A stretch of 64,000 nucleotides of DNA from Candidatus Merdiplasma excrementigallinarum (GTDB lineage Bacteria > Bacillota > Clostridia > Lachnospirales > Lachnospiraceae): NCBI GenBank assembly GCA_018713435.1, contig DVOS01000060.1, positions 1-64,000 on the forward strand, written 5' to 3'. Within the stretch, counting starts at the first letter, position 1. Every line of letters begins with the position of its first letter. The position numbers and the translations under genes were made by a program. Under the pieces are notes generated by a model, which worked only from the letters and a program-made list of their open reading frames with translations, was not told the DNA's origin and did not search any database. Of the stretch, positions 25,980 through 34,054 are shown piece after piece.

Positions 25980-26914
25980 ATGATAAAGCGGGCGGTGGAG
26001 AAGAGGTTTTCCGCCGCCGCTTTATATTCCAGACAGCTCTGGGCTTTTTTGATGGCCTTGAGCTGTTTTTTTCCGTCTTCAAACAGGCTTCCCATGTAGA
26101 ACCACAGTTCTTTCATTTTGAAAAGGACGGGACGATCGCCGGAGAGAACGGTTTCATACGCGGCCAAAAGATCGTCGTGGAAGGCCTGCAGTTCATCTTT
26201 TTCAAGCCGTTTTCCGCCCTGCAGCTCCCGGACCAGGGCGGGATTGCGGATCAGTCCCCGGCCCATCATCAGGGTATCAATTTCGGGAAACCGGTCAGTA
26301 AATTTTTCGCACAGTCCCCTGGTGAACAGATCCCCGTTGTAGCAGACGGGGATTTTTGTATGGGAAAGAGCCCGGGCAAAAACTTCCAGGTTGGGGCGGT
26401 TCTGATAGAAATCCGTCTGGATGCGGGGATGGATGATCAGCTCCGTCAGAGGATATTTGCTGAAAATTTCCAGCAGAGGATAAAATTCTTCCGGGTCCTC
26501 CTTCCCGATTCGGGTTTTGACGGAGACTGCCAGGTCTGTGCCGGAAAAGATTTCCTCCAGAAAACGGTCCAGTTCCCGGGGGTAAGCCAGAAAACCGGAG
26601 CCTTTCTTTTTGGCCACCACCGTACCGGAGGGGCAGCCCAGATTCAGGTTTACCTCCCGGTAGCCCCAGTCCTTCAGAGCCCGGCAGGCTCCGAGGAAAT
26701 CTTCAGACCGGTTGGTGAGGATCTGGGGAACCAGAGGGCATCCCTCGTTGTGCTCCGGAAGCAGGTCCCGGCATTCCCTGGGAGCCATGGCTTTTTTGGA
26801 ACCCGGAGTGATAAAGGGGGAAAAGTATTTATCCATGCCGGGGAAATGCCGGTGGTGGATACGGCGGTAAACCCAGCCTGTGATCCCCTCCATGGGGGCG
26901 AAATAGTATTCCAT
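25976..26914 (-). CDS. dus: tRNA-dihydrouridine synthase
   Basis: The enzyme reduces uridines in the D-loop of tRNA with FMN and NADPH. The protein is 312 residues, a TIM barrel opening with YYFAPMEGITGWVYRR. The catalytic cysteine C94 is in NLNLGCPSGTVVAKKKGSG, and the FMN-phosphate loops VKTRIG, IIHPR, CYNGDLF and MGRGLIRNP are present. The promoter region at 26944-26952 on the minus strand has an extended -10 (TGCTATAAT). The gene converges on the transporter at 24804, with a hairpin around 25984-26024 inside its last codons acting as a possible two-way terminator. Confidence 0.93.
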   Translation of the reverse strand: MEYYFAPMEGITGWVYRRIHHRHFPGMDKYFSPFITPGSKKAMAPRECRDLLPEHNEGCPLVPQILTNRSEDFLGACRALKDWGYREVNLNLGCPSGTVVAKKKGSGFLAYPRELDRFLEEIFSGTDLAVSVKTRIGKEDPEEFYPLLEIFSKYPLTELIIHPRIQTDFYQNRPNLEVFARALSHTKIPVCYNGDLFTRGLCEKFTDRFPEIDTLMMGRGLIRNPALVRELQGGKRLEKDELQAFHDDLLAAYETVLSGDRPVLFKMKELWFYMGSLFEDGKKQLKAIKKAQSCLEYKAAAENLFSTARFII

Positions 26915-27008
26915 AGACGGTACTCCTTTTTTGGTCTGGAACTATTATAGCAGGGGAAATGGCGGGAAGCCAGGGAATTTTCTTTTGACTTTTTGCACAA
27001 AAACAGAT

Positions 27009-27066
27009 TGACAATCTGCGGTTTCAATGCTATTTTTAAATAAATACTAAACAAAGTTTCTAAATT
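27009..27066 (+). promoter_or_regulatory. Promoter and operator of the sugar locus, copy A
   Basis: TTGACA (27009-27014), 17 bases, TATTTT (27032-27037). Then comes AATAAATACTAAACAAAGTTTCT with an inverted AAAC-AAA-GTTT core, overlapping the start of transcription. The same block occurs at 28989-29046 with few differences. The location suggests that the ROK repressor at 29061 binds both. Confidence 0.75.
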
Positions 27067-27141
27067 GCGGCCCGACTTGGGGGAAGGGCCGCAGGCAGGG
27101 CGCCTAGGCACCCTGAACACAGCTATAAGGAGGATTTCTTT

Positions 27142-28227
27142 ATGGAAAAAACAAAAGTCATCTTATTGGGAACCGGTTTTATCGCGAACATCCACATGGA
27201 GAGCTATAACCGTTTTGTGCCGGACGCGCAGATTGTGGCGGTGTACGGAAGAAACCCGGAGAAAGCCCGGGCATTTGCAGAGGCCCACGGCATTCCCGCG
27301 TCCTACAGCAACCTGGACGAGGTGCTGGAGAAGGAGGAAGCCCAGGTGGTGGATATCTGCCTTCCCAATTATCTTCACCATGAGGCCTGCCTGAAAGCAG
27401 CAGCCGCCGGAAAACATGTGATTATTGAAAAACCCCTGGCGGTGAGCCTGGAGCAGGCGGATGAGATGATAGAAGCCTGCAGCAGCAGGGGACTGAAACT
27501 GATGTACGCGGAAGAACTGTGCTTCGCGCCCAAGTACGAGCGGGTGCGCCAGATGGTGCAGGCAGGAGCCGTGGGGGATGTGTATATGCTGAAGCAGTCG
27601 GAGAAACATAACGGTCCTCACAGCCCCTGGTTTTATAAGAAAGAGACGGCGGGCGGCGGCGTGATGATGGACATGGGCTGCCATGCCATGGCATGGTTCC
27701 GCTGGATGACGGGCAGAGCCCAGGCCAAGAGCATCTATTCCGATATGAAGACCGTGTTCCACAAAGAGATTACCGACTGCGATGACAATACGGTAACCAT
27801 CGTGGAATTTGAAAACGGCGTTACCTGCGTGGCGGAGGACAGCTGGGCCAAGCACGGCGGCATGGACGACAAGATCGAAGTGTACGGAACGAAGGGCGTA
27901 TCCTACGCCGATCTTTTCCAGGGAAATTCAGCCCTCACCTACAGCGTGGACGGATACGGATACGCCATGGAAAAGGCAGGCGATACAAAAGGCTGGACCT
28001 TTACCATCTTTGAAGAAGAATTCAACCAGGGCTATCCCCAGGAACTGGCCCATTTTATTTCCTGTGTCAGAGAGGACAAAGAGCCTCTTGTGACAGGAAA
28101 GGACGGAAGGGCTGTGCTGGAAATGATTTACGGGGCCTATCTGTCCGCCAAAACCGGCGCGAAAGTAAAGCTGCCTCTGGAGAATCCGCCTAAGGTGGAT
28201 TACGCCATTCAGATCCTGTTAGGATGA
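27142..28227 (+). CDS. Gfo/Idh/MocA-family oxidoreductase
   Basis: The protein has 361 residues. It has an N-terminal Rossmann fold with VILLGTGFIANIH (8-18), a proline-containing NYLHHEACLKAAAAGKHV and the EKPLA motif at 96-100, whose lysine is catalytic. The C-terminal alpha/beta domain carries GGGVMMDMGCHAMAWFRW with the conserved histidine. Members oxidise or reduce hydroxyls of sugars and inositols with NAD(P). It is the first gene of the sugar locus, behind a regulated promoter and an AAGGAGG ribosome site. Confidence 0.93.
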   Translation: MEKTKVILLGTGFIANIHMESYNRFVPDAQIVAVYGRNPEKARAFAEAHGIPASYSNLDEVLEKEEAQVVDICLPNYLHHEACLKAAAAGKHVIIEKPLAVSLEQADEMIEACSSRGLKLMYAEELCFAPKYERVRQMVQAGAVGDVYMLKQSEKHNGPHSPWFYKKETAGGGVMMDMGCHAMAWFRWMTGRAQAKSIYSDMKTVFHKEITDCDDNTVTIVEFENGVTCVAEDSWAKHGGMDDKIEVYGTKGVSYADLFQGNSALTYSVDGYGYAMEKAGDTKGWTFTIFEEEFNQGYPQELAHFISCVREDKEPLVTGKDGRAVLEMIYGAYLSAKTGAKVKLPLENPPKVDYAIQILLG

Positions 28228-28253
28228 CGGACGGAAAATGAGGGCTCTTTGCA

Positions 28254-28982
28254 ATGAAAACGCTGATTTTTGAGACGAAAGAAAAAGCGGCCGCCTATGG
28301 GGCGGACACCGTGGAGGAGATCCTGAGAGAAAAGCCGGAGGCAGTGTTCTGTCTGGCGGCGGGCCATACCTCCATTCCTTTCTTTGACGAGCTGACAAAA
28401 CGGCATACCGATTTTTCCCGGGCCAGATTCATCGGCCTGGATGAGTGGGCCGGAATAGGCCGCGAGCAGGAGGGAAGCTGTGCTTCCTTCCTGGAAAAAC
28501 ATTTTTTCTCCCGCGTTAAGGTAAACCGGGAACAGATCCGGCTCTTTGACGGCATGGCGCCTGATCCGGAAAAGGAATGCGGGGAGATGGAAGCCTGCCT
28601 GCATGGCTGGGGCGGGATGGACTACCTGCTTCTTGGCATGGGGATGAACGGGCACCTGGCGCTGAATGAGCCGGGAGACGGATTTGACAGAAAGGCCCAT
28701 CCGGTGAAGCTGTCCCAGACCACTGTCCGGGTAGCGCCCAAGTATTTTCCATCCGGAATGCCGCCGATAAGCGGCGGCATCACGCTGGGAATCGGGACGC
28801 TGCTGCAGGCGAAAAAAATCCAACTGGCGGTTTTTGGAACACATAAGCGCGGGATAACGGAACAGCTGCTGAAAACCGGGGAACCCCGGGAGGATCTGCC
28901 CGCCAGCGCCCTCTGGCTGTCGCCGGCTGCGGAGCTTTTGCTGGACAGGGATGCAGCAGGAGAAGATAGACAAACTGCATAA
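28254..28982 (+). CDS. NagB-like glucosamine-6-phosphate deaminase/isomerase family
   Basis: The protein of 242 residues matches the NagB/RpiA/6-phosphogluconolactonase fold: LAAGHTSIPFFDEL, FIGLDEWAG, and LLLGMGMNGHLALNEPGD, which correspond to the phosphate loop, the catalytic aspartate region and the active-site histidine loop of NagB. The protein is slightly shorter than classic NagB. With the dehydrogenases nearby it may act on an amino or keto sugar phosphate rather than on ordinary glucosamine 6-phosphate. The gene follows the dehydrogenase by 26 bases. Confidence 0.85.
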   Translation: MKTLIFETKEKAAAYGADTVEEILREKPEAVFCLAAGHTSIPFFDELTKRHTDFSRARFIGLDEWAGIGREQEGSCASFLEKHFFSRVKVNREQIRLFDGMAPDPEKECGEMEACLHGWGGMDYLLLGMGMNGHLALNEPGDGFDRKAHPVKLSQTTVRVAPKYFPSGMPPISGGITLGIGTLLQAKKIQLAVFGTHKRGITEQLLKTGEPREDLPASALWLSPAAELLLDRDAAGEDRQTA

Positions 28983-28988
28983 AAAATA

Positions 28989-29046
28989 TTGACAAAGATA
29001 TCAAAAGATGGTATTTTTGAATAAATATTAAACAAAGTTTCTGAAT
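28989..29046 (+). promoter_or_regulatory. Promoter and operator of the sugar locus, copy B
   Basis: TTGACA (28989-28994), 17 bases, TATTTT (29012-29017), then AATAAATATTAAACAAAGTTTCT, nearly identical to copy A in sequence and spacing. It overlaps the end region of the NagB-like gene and lies 15 bases before the ROK repressor gene, which fits autoregulation. Confidence 0.75.
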
Positions 29047-29060
29047 AGGATGTCGCATAC

Positions 29061-30161
29061 ATGATTGTTGGAAAACCTCAGCTGCTGAAAAATCTGAATT
29101 CGGATATTGTACGGGATTTTATTTACAGAGAAGGGCCCGTCTCAAAACCGGAGATTGCGGTGGGGACGGCGCTGAGCCTTCCCACGGTGAAAAAGCGGGT
29201 GGACCTGCTGCTCCGGGAAGGCTGGATCAGAGAAACCGGCAGGAGCGGAGAGGGCGTGGGGCGCAAAGCGGTCAAATATGAAGCGGACCGGTCCCACAAT
29301 ATGATTCTGCTGCTGTATAAGCGGGGCGGCTTCTGGGCCTACCTTGTGGATCTTACGGGGACGATCTGCCATGAGCGTCAGTACAGCTACGAAGAGAGCG
29401 GCGCCGGCAGTTACCTGGAGTTTCTGTGCGGCTGTATCCGGGAGCTGATGGAACGCGTCCCGGGGACTGTGCTGTCCATCGGCGTGACGGTTCCGGGAGT
29501 GGTCAGAAGCAGCGGGCTGATCAAGCACATCCCGGAAATTCCCGAGTGGGAAAAGTACAACCTGCAGGAAGAACTGCAGAGACGGTTCGGGGTGGATGTG
29601 CTGGTGGAGAACGACACCCGCATGATGACGCTGGGGTATTATGAGACCAGGCTTCGGGGAAAATATTCGGATCTGGTATACATTTTCGCGGAGAACGCCT
29701 TAAGCGCCGGCGTTGTCATCGGAGGGCGGCTGCACCGGGGACTGGATAATTTCGCGGGGGAACTGGGGTTTCTGATTTTTCATGAAAATTTAAGCAGAAG
29801 CAACCAGCCTGTAAACGGGCGGGGAGATTTTGAGACTTCCGTGATGGAACTGCAGGAACTGATCGGCAGCCATCCGGGGGACCAGAAGCTGCTGGAACGC
29901 TACTATGACCTTCTGGCAAAGGGCATCGTGACAGTAGGGTGCGCCACGGCGCCGGAGATCGTGGTGATTCAGGGGAAATATCTTGGCAGCGATGTTCTGC
30001 GGTACATCACAGAGCGCATTCGCCCTTATTTTCCAAAGGATGTGCTTCCGGAACTGCGGATCAACCAGGATACCTCCTGCACCGTGCAGGGCATGATTCA
30101 GGAATGCGTCAGGCATTCCATTGAGAAGAGCGCAAAGCTGGGAGGACTGGCTATTCACTGA
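29061..30161 (+). CDS. ROK-family transcriptional repressor
   Basis: The protein is 366 residues. The N-terminus (about 10-70) is a winged helix-turn-helix (GPVSKPEIAVGTALSLPTVKK in part), and the rest is a ROK kinase-like sugar-binding fold, with GVTVPGVV, VENDTRMMTLGYYE and GELGF. The zinc-binding CxCGxxGC motif of active ROK kinases is missing, as expected for a repressor. It resembles XylR/NagC and probably controls the two operators at 27039 and 29019 in response to a sugar. The start has no strong ribosome site (AGGATGTCG precedes). Confidence 0.9.
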   Translation: MIVGKPQLLKNLNSDIVRDFIYREGPVSKPEIAVGTALSLPTVKKRVDLLLREGWIRETGRSGEGVGRKAVKYEADRSHNMILLLYKRGGFWAYLVDLTGTICHERQYSYEESGAGSYLEFLCGCIRELMERVPGTVLSIGVTVPGVVRSSGLIKHIPEIPEWEKYNLQEELQRRFGVDVLVENDTRMMTLGYYETRLRGKYSDLVYIFAENALSAGVVIGGRLHRGLDNFAGELGFLIFHENLSRSNQPVNGRGDFETSVMELQELIGSHPGDQKLLERYYDLLAKGIVTVGCATAPEIVVIQGKYLGSDVLRYITERIRPYFPKDVLPELRINQDTSCTVQGMIQECVRHSIEKSAKLGGLAIH

Positions 30162-30195
30162 ACCGGTTTCGGATATGGAACGGAGGAAAAACGGT

Positions 30196-31008
30196 ATGAA
30201 ACGGATTGTGGGAGTAAACTCGAACTGTTACCATGGCTATTCCATTGAGGAGGCAGTCAGAGGGGCGGCTGAGGCGGGCTTCCATTATATGGAGCTGACT
30301 GCCACGAAAGGCTGGACGGAGCATGTGTTCCCGGATCAGTCCTTTGAGCGTCTCTGGCAGGTAAAGGATCTGCTGCGGGAATACGATATGGTTCCCTTTT
30401 CCATGAGCGGCCACTGCAGCCTGATGGACCGATCCAGGATGAAGGACTTTATAGCCAATATCAGGATGGCGGCATTTTTCAACTGCCAGTATATTGTCTC
30501 ATCCATCGGGGAGGCCCATCTGGCGGACGGAGCCAGCGCTTCCAATGAGACAGTGGCGGAGCATATCCGGACGTTCCTTCCTTTTCTGGAAGAGTACGGC
30601 CTGGAGCTGGTGCTGGAGGTTCACGGAGAGCACGGCAGCGGCGGCATTCTGAAGGAGATTGTGAGCCTGGTGGACAGCCCCAGGGTGAAGATCAATTATG
30701 ACACGGCCAACGCTATTTTTTACGGGGACGTGGATGTGGTGAAAGATCTGGCCGGCTGCCTGGATCAGGTTTCCTACATGCATTTAAAGGATAAGGCGGG
30801 AGAGCGGAAGGAGTGGAATTTTCCGGCTCTGGGAGAAGGGTATGTGGATTTCCCCCAGATTTTTGAGCTTCTGAAAAAAGAAGGAAACAACTGTCCTTTC
30901 TCTGTGGAAATAGAGTTTACGCAGGCAGGTCCTAAGGATCTGGCTGAAATTAACCGGGCGGTGAAAACATCGGCGGAATATCTGAAAAAAGCAGGATTTG
31001 ATCTTTAA
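30196..31008 (+). CDS. Sugar isomerase/epimerase, TIM-barrel (AP_endonuc_2 fold)
   Basis: The protein is 270 residues from the ATG at 30196, chosen because GGAGGAAAAACGGT directly precedes it. The xylose-isomerase-like TIM barrel shows the metal ligand set as glutamate in LVLEVHGEHG, aspartate in INYDTANA, histidine in SYMHLKDK and a C-terminal glutamate in SVEIEF. Such proteins isomerise, epimerise or eliminate from sugars and keto-sugars. Together with the neighbouring dehydrogenases it may process an oxidised glycoside. Confidence 0.88.
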   Translation: MKRIVGVNSNCYHGYSIEEAVRGAAEAGFHYMELTATKGWTEHVFPDQSFERLWQVKDLLREYDMVPFSMSGHCSLMDRSRMKDFIANIRMAAFFNCQYIVSSIGEAHLADGASASNETVAEHIRTFLPFLEEYGLELVLEVHGEHGSGGILKEIVSLVDSPRVKINYDTANAIFYGDVDVVKDLAGCLDQVSYMHLKDKAGERKEWNFPALGEGYVDFPQIFELLKKEGNNCPFSVEIEFTQAGPKDLAEINRAVKTSAEYLKKAGFDL

Positions 31009-31036
31009 TTTGATCTTTAGAAAGACAGGAGGAAAG

Positions 31037-31951
31037 ATGGGGATGATGAAGCTGGGATTACATACGGCCATACTGGCGGCCTGCTCCTTTGAGCAGGTGG
31101 TGGACTATGCCGCCTCCGTGGGCTTTAAGACCCTGGAGGTATGCTGCTGGCCCAATGAGAAGGCTGCCCGCAGATACGCGGGAGTTTCCCACATTGATGT
31201 GGACGGCATGACCCGGGCGGACGCGGACCGCTATATGAATTACGCCAGGGAGAAGGGAAGTGAGATCGGGGCTCTGGCCTATTTTCCCAATCCCATGTCA
31301 GACGATGCCGAGACCGGGAAAAAAGCCAGGGAGCACCTGCTGAAGGTGATTGACGCAGCGGCTCTGATGGGAGTCAATCTGGTCACGACGTTCCTTGGCA
31401 AAGATAAGACGAAAACAGTAGAGGAAAATCTGGACCTGATGGATGAGATCTGGCCTCCCATTCTGCGGCACGCGCAGGAAAAGGGAGTAAGGATCGCCAT
31501 TGAAAACTGCCCCATGTTCTATACCCGGGATGAATGGCCGGGAGGAAACAATCTGGCGGGAACGCCCCAGGTCTGGAGAAGGATGCTGGCCATGGGCGGC
31601 AATATCGGAATCTGCTTTGACCCCTCCCACATGGTTCTGCAGGGAATGGATCTGTGGAAACCGGTATCGGAATTCGCAGACCGGATTTTCCATGTACACT
31701 TCAAGGATCTGCGGATCGACCAGGAGAAAGTGAACGAGTACGGCAGATTTGCCTATCCGGGACTTTGGCATACGCCCAAGCTTCCGGGATACGGGGATGT
31801 GGATTTCGCCTGCCTGATTACCAGGCTCCATGAAACCGGCTATCGGGGCGGCGCCTGTCTGGAATGCGAGGACAGAGCTTTTGAAGGCTCACTGGAGGAT
31901 ACGAAAGAGGGCATTGAGACAGCGTACCGCTATCTGCGCACACTGCTGTAA
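31037..31951 (+). CDS. Second TIM-barrel sugar isomerase/epimerase
   Basis: The protein has 304 residues (starting MGMMKLGLHTAIL; the ATG at 31043 is an alternative). The fold is the same as the previous gene but the sequence is distant. Metal ligands are expected in IAIENCPM, CFDPSHM, VHFKD and CLECED. Two members of this family side by side, each with one Gfo/Idh/MocA partner, resemble the pairing found in DgpA/DgpB/DgpC-type C-glycoside cleavage and in inositol breakdown. The substrate cannot be read from sequence. GACAGGAGGAAAG precedes the start. Confidence 0.87.
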   Translation: MGMMKLGLHTAILAACSFEQVVDYAASVGFKTLEVCCWPNEKAARRYAGVSHIDVDGMTRADADRYMNYAREKGSEIGALAYFPNPMSDDAETGKKAREHLLKVIDAAALMGVNLVTTFLGKDKTKTVEENLDLMDEIWPPILRHAQEKGVRIAIENCPMFYTRDEWPGGNNLAGTPQVWRRMLAMGGNIGICFDPSHMVLQGMDLWKPVSEFADRIFHVHFKDLRIDQEKVNEYGRFAYPGLWHTPKLPGYGDVDFACLITRLHETGYRGGACLECEDRAFEGSLEDTKEGIETAYRYLRTLL

Positions 31952-31960
31952 GGGGAGCTT

Positions 31961-32932
31961 ATGATTCGGATCGGAATTGTGGGCACGGGAGGAATGGGAA
32001 CCGTGCACTATACAAATTATCAGTACATAGAGGGCTGCCAGGTGGCCGCTGTCTGCGGCAATCAGGAGAAAGCCAGGGAATGGGGGGTGCCCGGCTACCG
32101 GGAGATTTCCCGGATGGCCCGGGAGGAAGGCCTGGATCTGATTGACATCTGTACCCCCACATACCTGCACTATGAACAGGTGAAGGAAGCGCTGGAATGG
32201 TGCAGCGTAATCTGCGAGAAACCGCTGGCATTTACAGCCCGGGAGGCAAAAGACCTGTTTGAGACGGCGAGGCGCCGGGGCCATCATCTCTATGTGGCCC
32301 AGGTACTGCGGTTCTTTCCGGAATACCAGGTGCTGCGAAAGCTGGTGCTGGACGGAAGCTGCGGGAGGATGCTGGACGGCTCCTTTTGGAGGCTGTCGGT
32401 CAGACCTGCCTGGACCAGCGGCGGCTGGATGATGGATCGGGAAAAAAGCGGGCTGGTGCCCTACGATCTGCACATCCATGACCTGGATTTTGCGGTCAGC
32501 CTGTTTGGGATGCCCCGGAGCCGGCAGTTTACCGCGGCCAGATCCCGGGATGATACGATGGACCAGCAGTACCGGTTTTACTATGAGTTCCTTGATCAGG
32601 GCCGGCCGGTGCACCTTTGCGCGGAGGCGTCCTGGTACCGGGGCAATTATCCCTGGTCTGCAGGCTATCGGGTCTGCTTTGAGAGGGCGGTGCTGGAGAC
32701 AAAAGACGGGAAGGTATGGCTGTACCGGGAGGGACAGGAACCGGAAGAGCAGGATATCAGCCAGAAGCGTCTGATCCCCACCGGCATCAATGTGCCCCCC
32801 ACAGGGGTGTATCTGGAGGAACTGGAGCATTTTATCCGCTGCCTTGCGGAGGACCGGGATTCGGATCTGGTGAAAGAGGAAGAGGTGGCGGGTGTACTCT
32901 CCATTTTGGAGGAGATGAACAGAGAACTATAA
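31961..32932 (+). CDS. Second Gfo/Idh/MocA-family oxidoreductase
   Basis: The protein is 323 residues. The Rossmann start is IRIGIVGTGGMGTVHYTNY, followed by DICTPTYLHYEQVKEAL and the ICEKPLAFTAREA motif with the catalytic lysine. The C-terminal domain has GLVPYDLHIHDLDFAVSLFG, in which the HIHDLD segment supplies the catalytic histidine. It differs clearly from the dehydrogenase at 27142, so two oxidation or reduction steps may exist in the pathway. The gene starts 9 bases after the previous stop. Confidence 0.92.
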   Translation: MIRIGIVGTGGMGTVHYTNYQYIEGCQVAAVCGNQEKAREWGVPGYREISRMAREEGLDLIDICTPTYLHYEQVKEALEWCSVICEKPLAFTAREAKDLFETARRRGHHLYVAQVLRFFPEYQVLRKLVLDGSCGRMLDGSFWRLSVRPAWTSGGWMMDREKSGLVPYDLHIHDLDFAVSLFGMPRSRQFTAARSRDDTMDQQYRFYYEFLDQGRPVHLCAEASWYRGNYPWSAGYRVCFERAVLETKDGKVWLYREGQEPEEQDISQKRLIPTGINVPPTGVYLEELEHFIRCLAEDRDSDLVKEEEVAGVLSILEEMNREL

Positions 32933-32946
32933 GCGAAAACGCTTTA
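32931..32946 (+). promoter_or_regulatory. Short palindrome before the importer genes
   Basis: AAGCGAAAACGCTT is a perfect 5-base inverted repeat with a 4-base centre, directly after the stop of the dehydrogenase. Its form is like operators of LacI-family proteins, including CcpA. I cannot tell which protein binds. Confidence 0.35.
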
Positions 32947-32984
32947 GTTATAAAAATCATATGTGTAATGAAAGGAGAAGAAGT

Positions 32985-33974
32985 ATGAAGAAAGTATTGG
33001 CAATGGTTTTGGCACTGGGTATGACTGCAGGCTGCCTGGCCGGAGGGGTGACGGCAATGGCAGAGGAAACCACGGAAGCGGCTACGGAAGCGGCAGCTGC
33101 CGGCGGCGATTATGTGATCGGCGTTCTGGCTCCGGAAGTGACCCACGGATGGGTGGCCGCAGTGGCTTACTACGCAGAGATGAGATGTGAAGAGCTGAAA
33201 GCGGACGGCGCCATCAGCGATTATATCATCGCCACCAGCGGAAACGCTGAGGACATGACCGCTGATCTGGATGACCTTCTGACCCAGAATGTGGACGCCA
33301 TCGTGGCATATCCTCAGTGGGACGGCATGGAGGCTTCCCTCCAGAGAATTCTGGACGCGGATATCCCGCTGGTATGCTTTGACCTGGAGTTCGACCTGGA
33401 CGGCTACTATCTGGTAACCGGCGACAACACGGATATGGGTGTGCAGGGAGCAAACTATATCTACGACAAGATCGGAGCGGACGGCACGGTAATCGCCCTG
33501 ACCGTTCCCACCGCGGGTTCTGTAAATGACCTGCGTATGGAAGGCTTCTATCAGCAGATGGAAGAACTGGATCAGAACTGGGAAGTGATCGAGTACGCTA
33601 CCGAGTTCACAAGAGAAGCCGGACTGGCTGACATGGCGGATATCCTGGTGAACAACCCCCAGATTGACGCGGTTTACTCTCTGGATGACGAGACCTCCAT
33701 CGGCGCTCTGCAGGCGATCAAAGAAGCAGGAAGAACCGATATCAAGGTCATCACCGGAGGCGGCGGATGCCAGGAGTACTTCAAGATGATGCCGGAGTAT
33801 GAGGATATCAACGTAGCTTCCGCGCTGTACTCTCCCGCAATGGTAGAGACCGCCGTAGATGAGGCCGTACAGCTGCTCAACGGCGAAACCGTAGAAGAAA
33901 GACTGATTATCCCCACCACCATCGTGGATAAGGAAAACTACGAAGAGTATCTGGATGATTCCTCTCCGTACTAA
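32985..33974 (+). CDS. Sugar ABC transporter substrate-binding protein
   Basis: The secreted protein of 329 residues has a signal sequence (MKKVLAMVLALGMTAGCLAG), with a cysteine at 17 in a lipobox-like TAGC. The rest is a ribose-binding-type fold: VIGVLAPEVTHGWVAAV, LLTQNVDAIVAYPQWD, VTGDNTDMGVQGANYI and AVYSLDDETSIGALQAIKEAG. It captures the sugar for the ATPase and permease that follow. An acidic linker rich in T, E and A follows the signal. AAAGGAGAAGAAG precedes the ATG at 32985; the ATG at 32961 has none. Confidence 0.93.
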   Translation: MKKVLAMVLALGMTAGCLAGGVTAMAEETTEAATEAAAAGGDYVIGVLAPEVTHGWVAAVAYYAEMRCEELKADGAISDYIIATSGNAEDMTADLDDLLTQNVDAIVAYPQWDGMEASLQRILDADIPLVCFDLEFDLDGYYLVTGDNTDMGVQGANYIYDKIGADGTVIALTVPTAGSVNDLRMEGFYQQMEELDQNWEVIEYATEFTREAGLADMADILVNNPQIDAVYSLDDETSIGALQAIKEAGRTDIKVITGGGGCQEYFKMMPEYEDINVASALYSPAMVETAVDEAVQLLNGETVEERLIIPTTIVDKENYEEYLDDSSPY

Positions 33975-34000
33975 TGAAAAACTGCAGAATGTAAAAAAGG

Positions 34001-34026
34001 GGGCTGCCGCCGCAGGGCGGCGGCCC
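34001..34026 (+). terminator. Hairpin between binding-protein and ATPase genes
   Basis: GGGCTGCCGCCGCAGGGCGGCGGCCC folds into a strong GC-rich stem followed by TGTTTA. In importer operons such hairpins protect the upstream message or cause partial termination, giving more binding protein than ATPase. Confidence 0.6.
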
Positions 34027-34054
34027 TGTTTAAAAGGAAATCTGGAGGGCGGAT

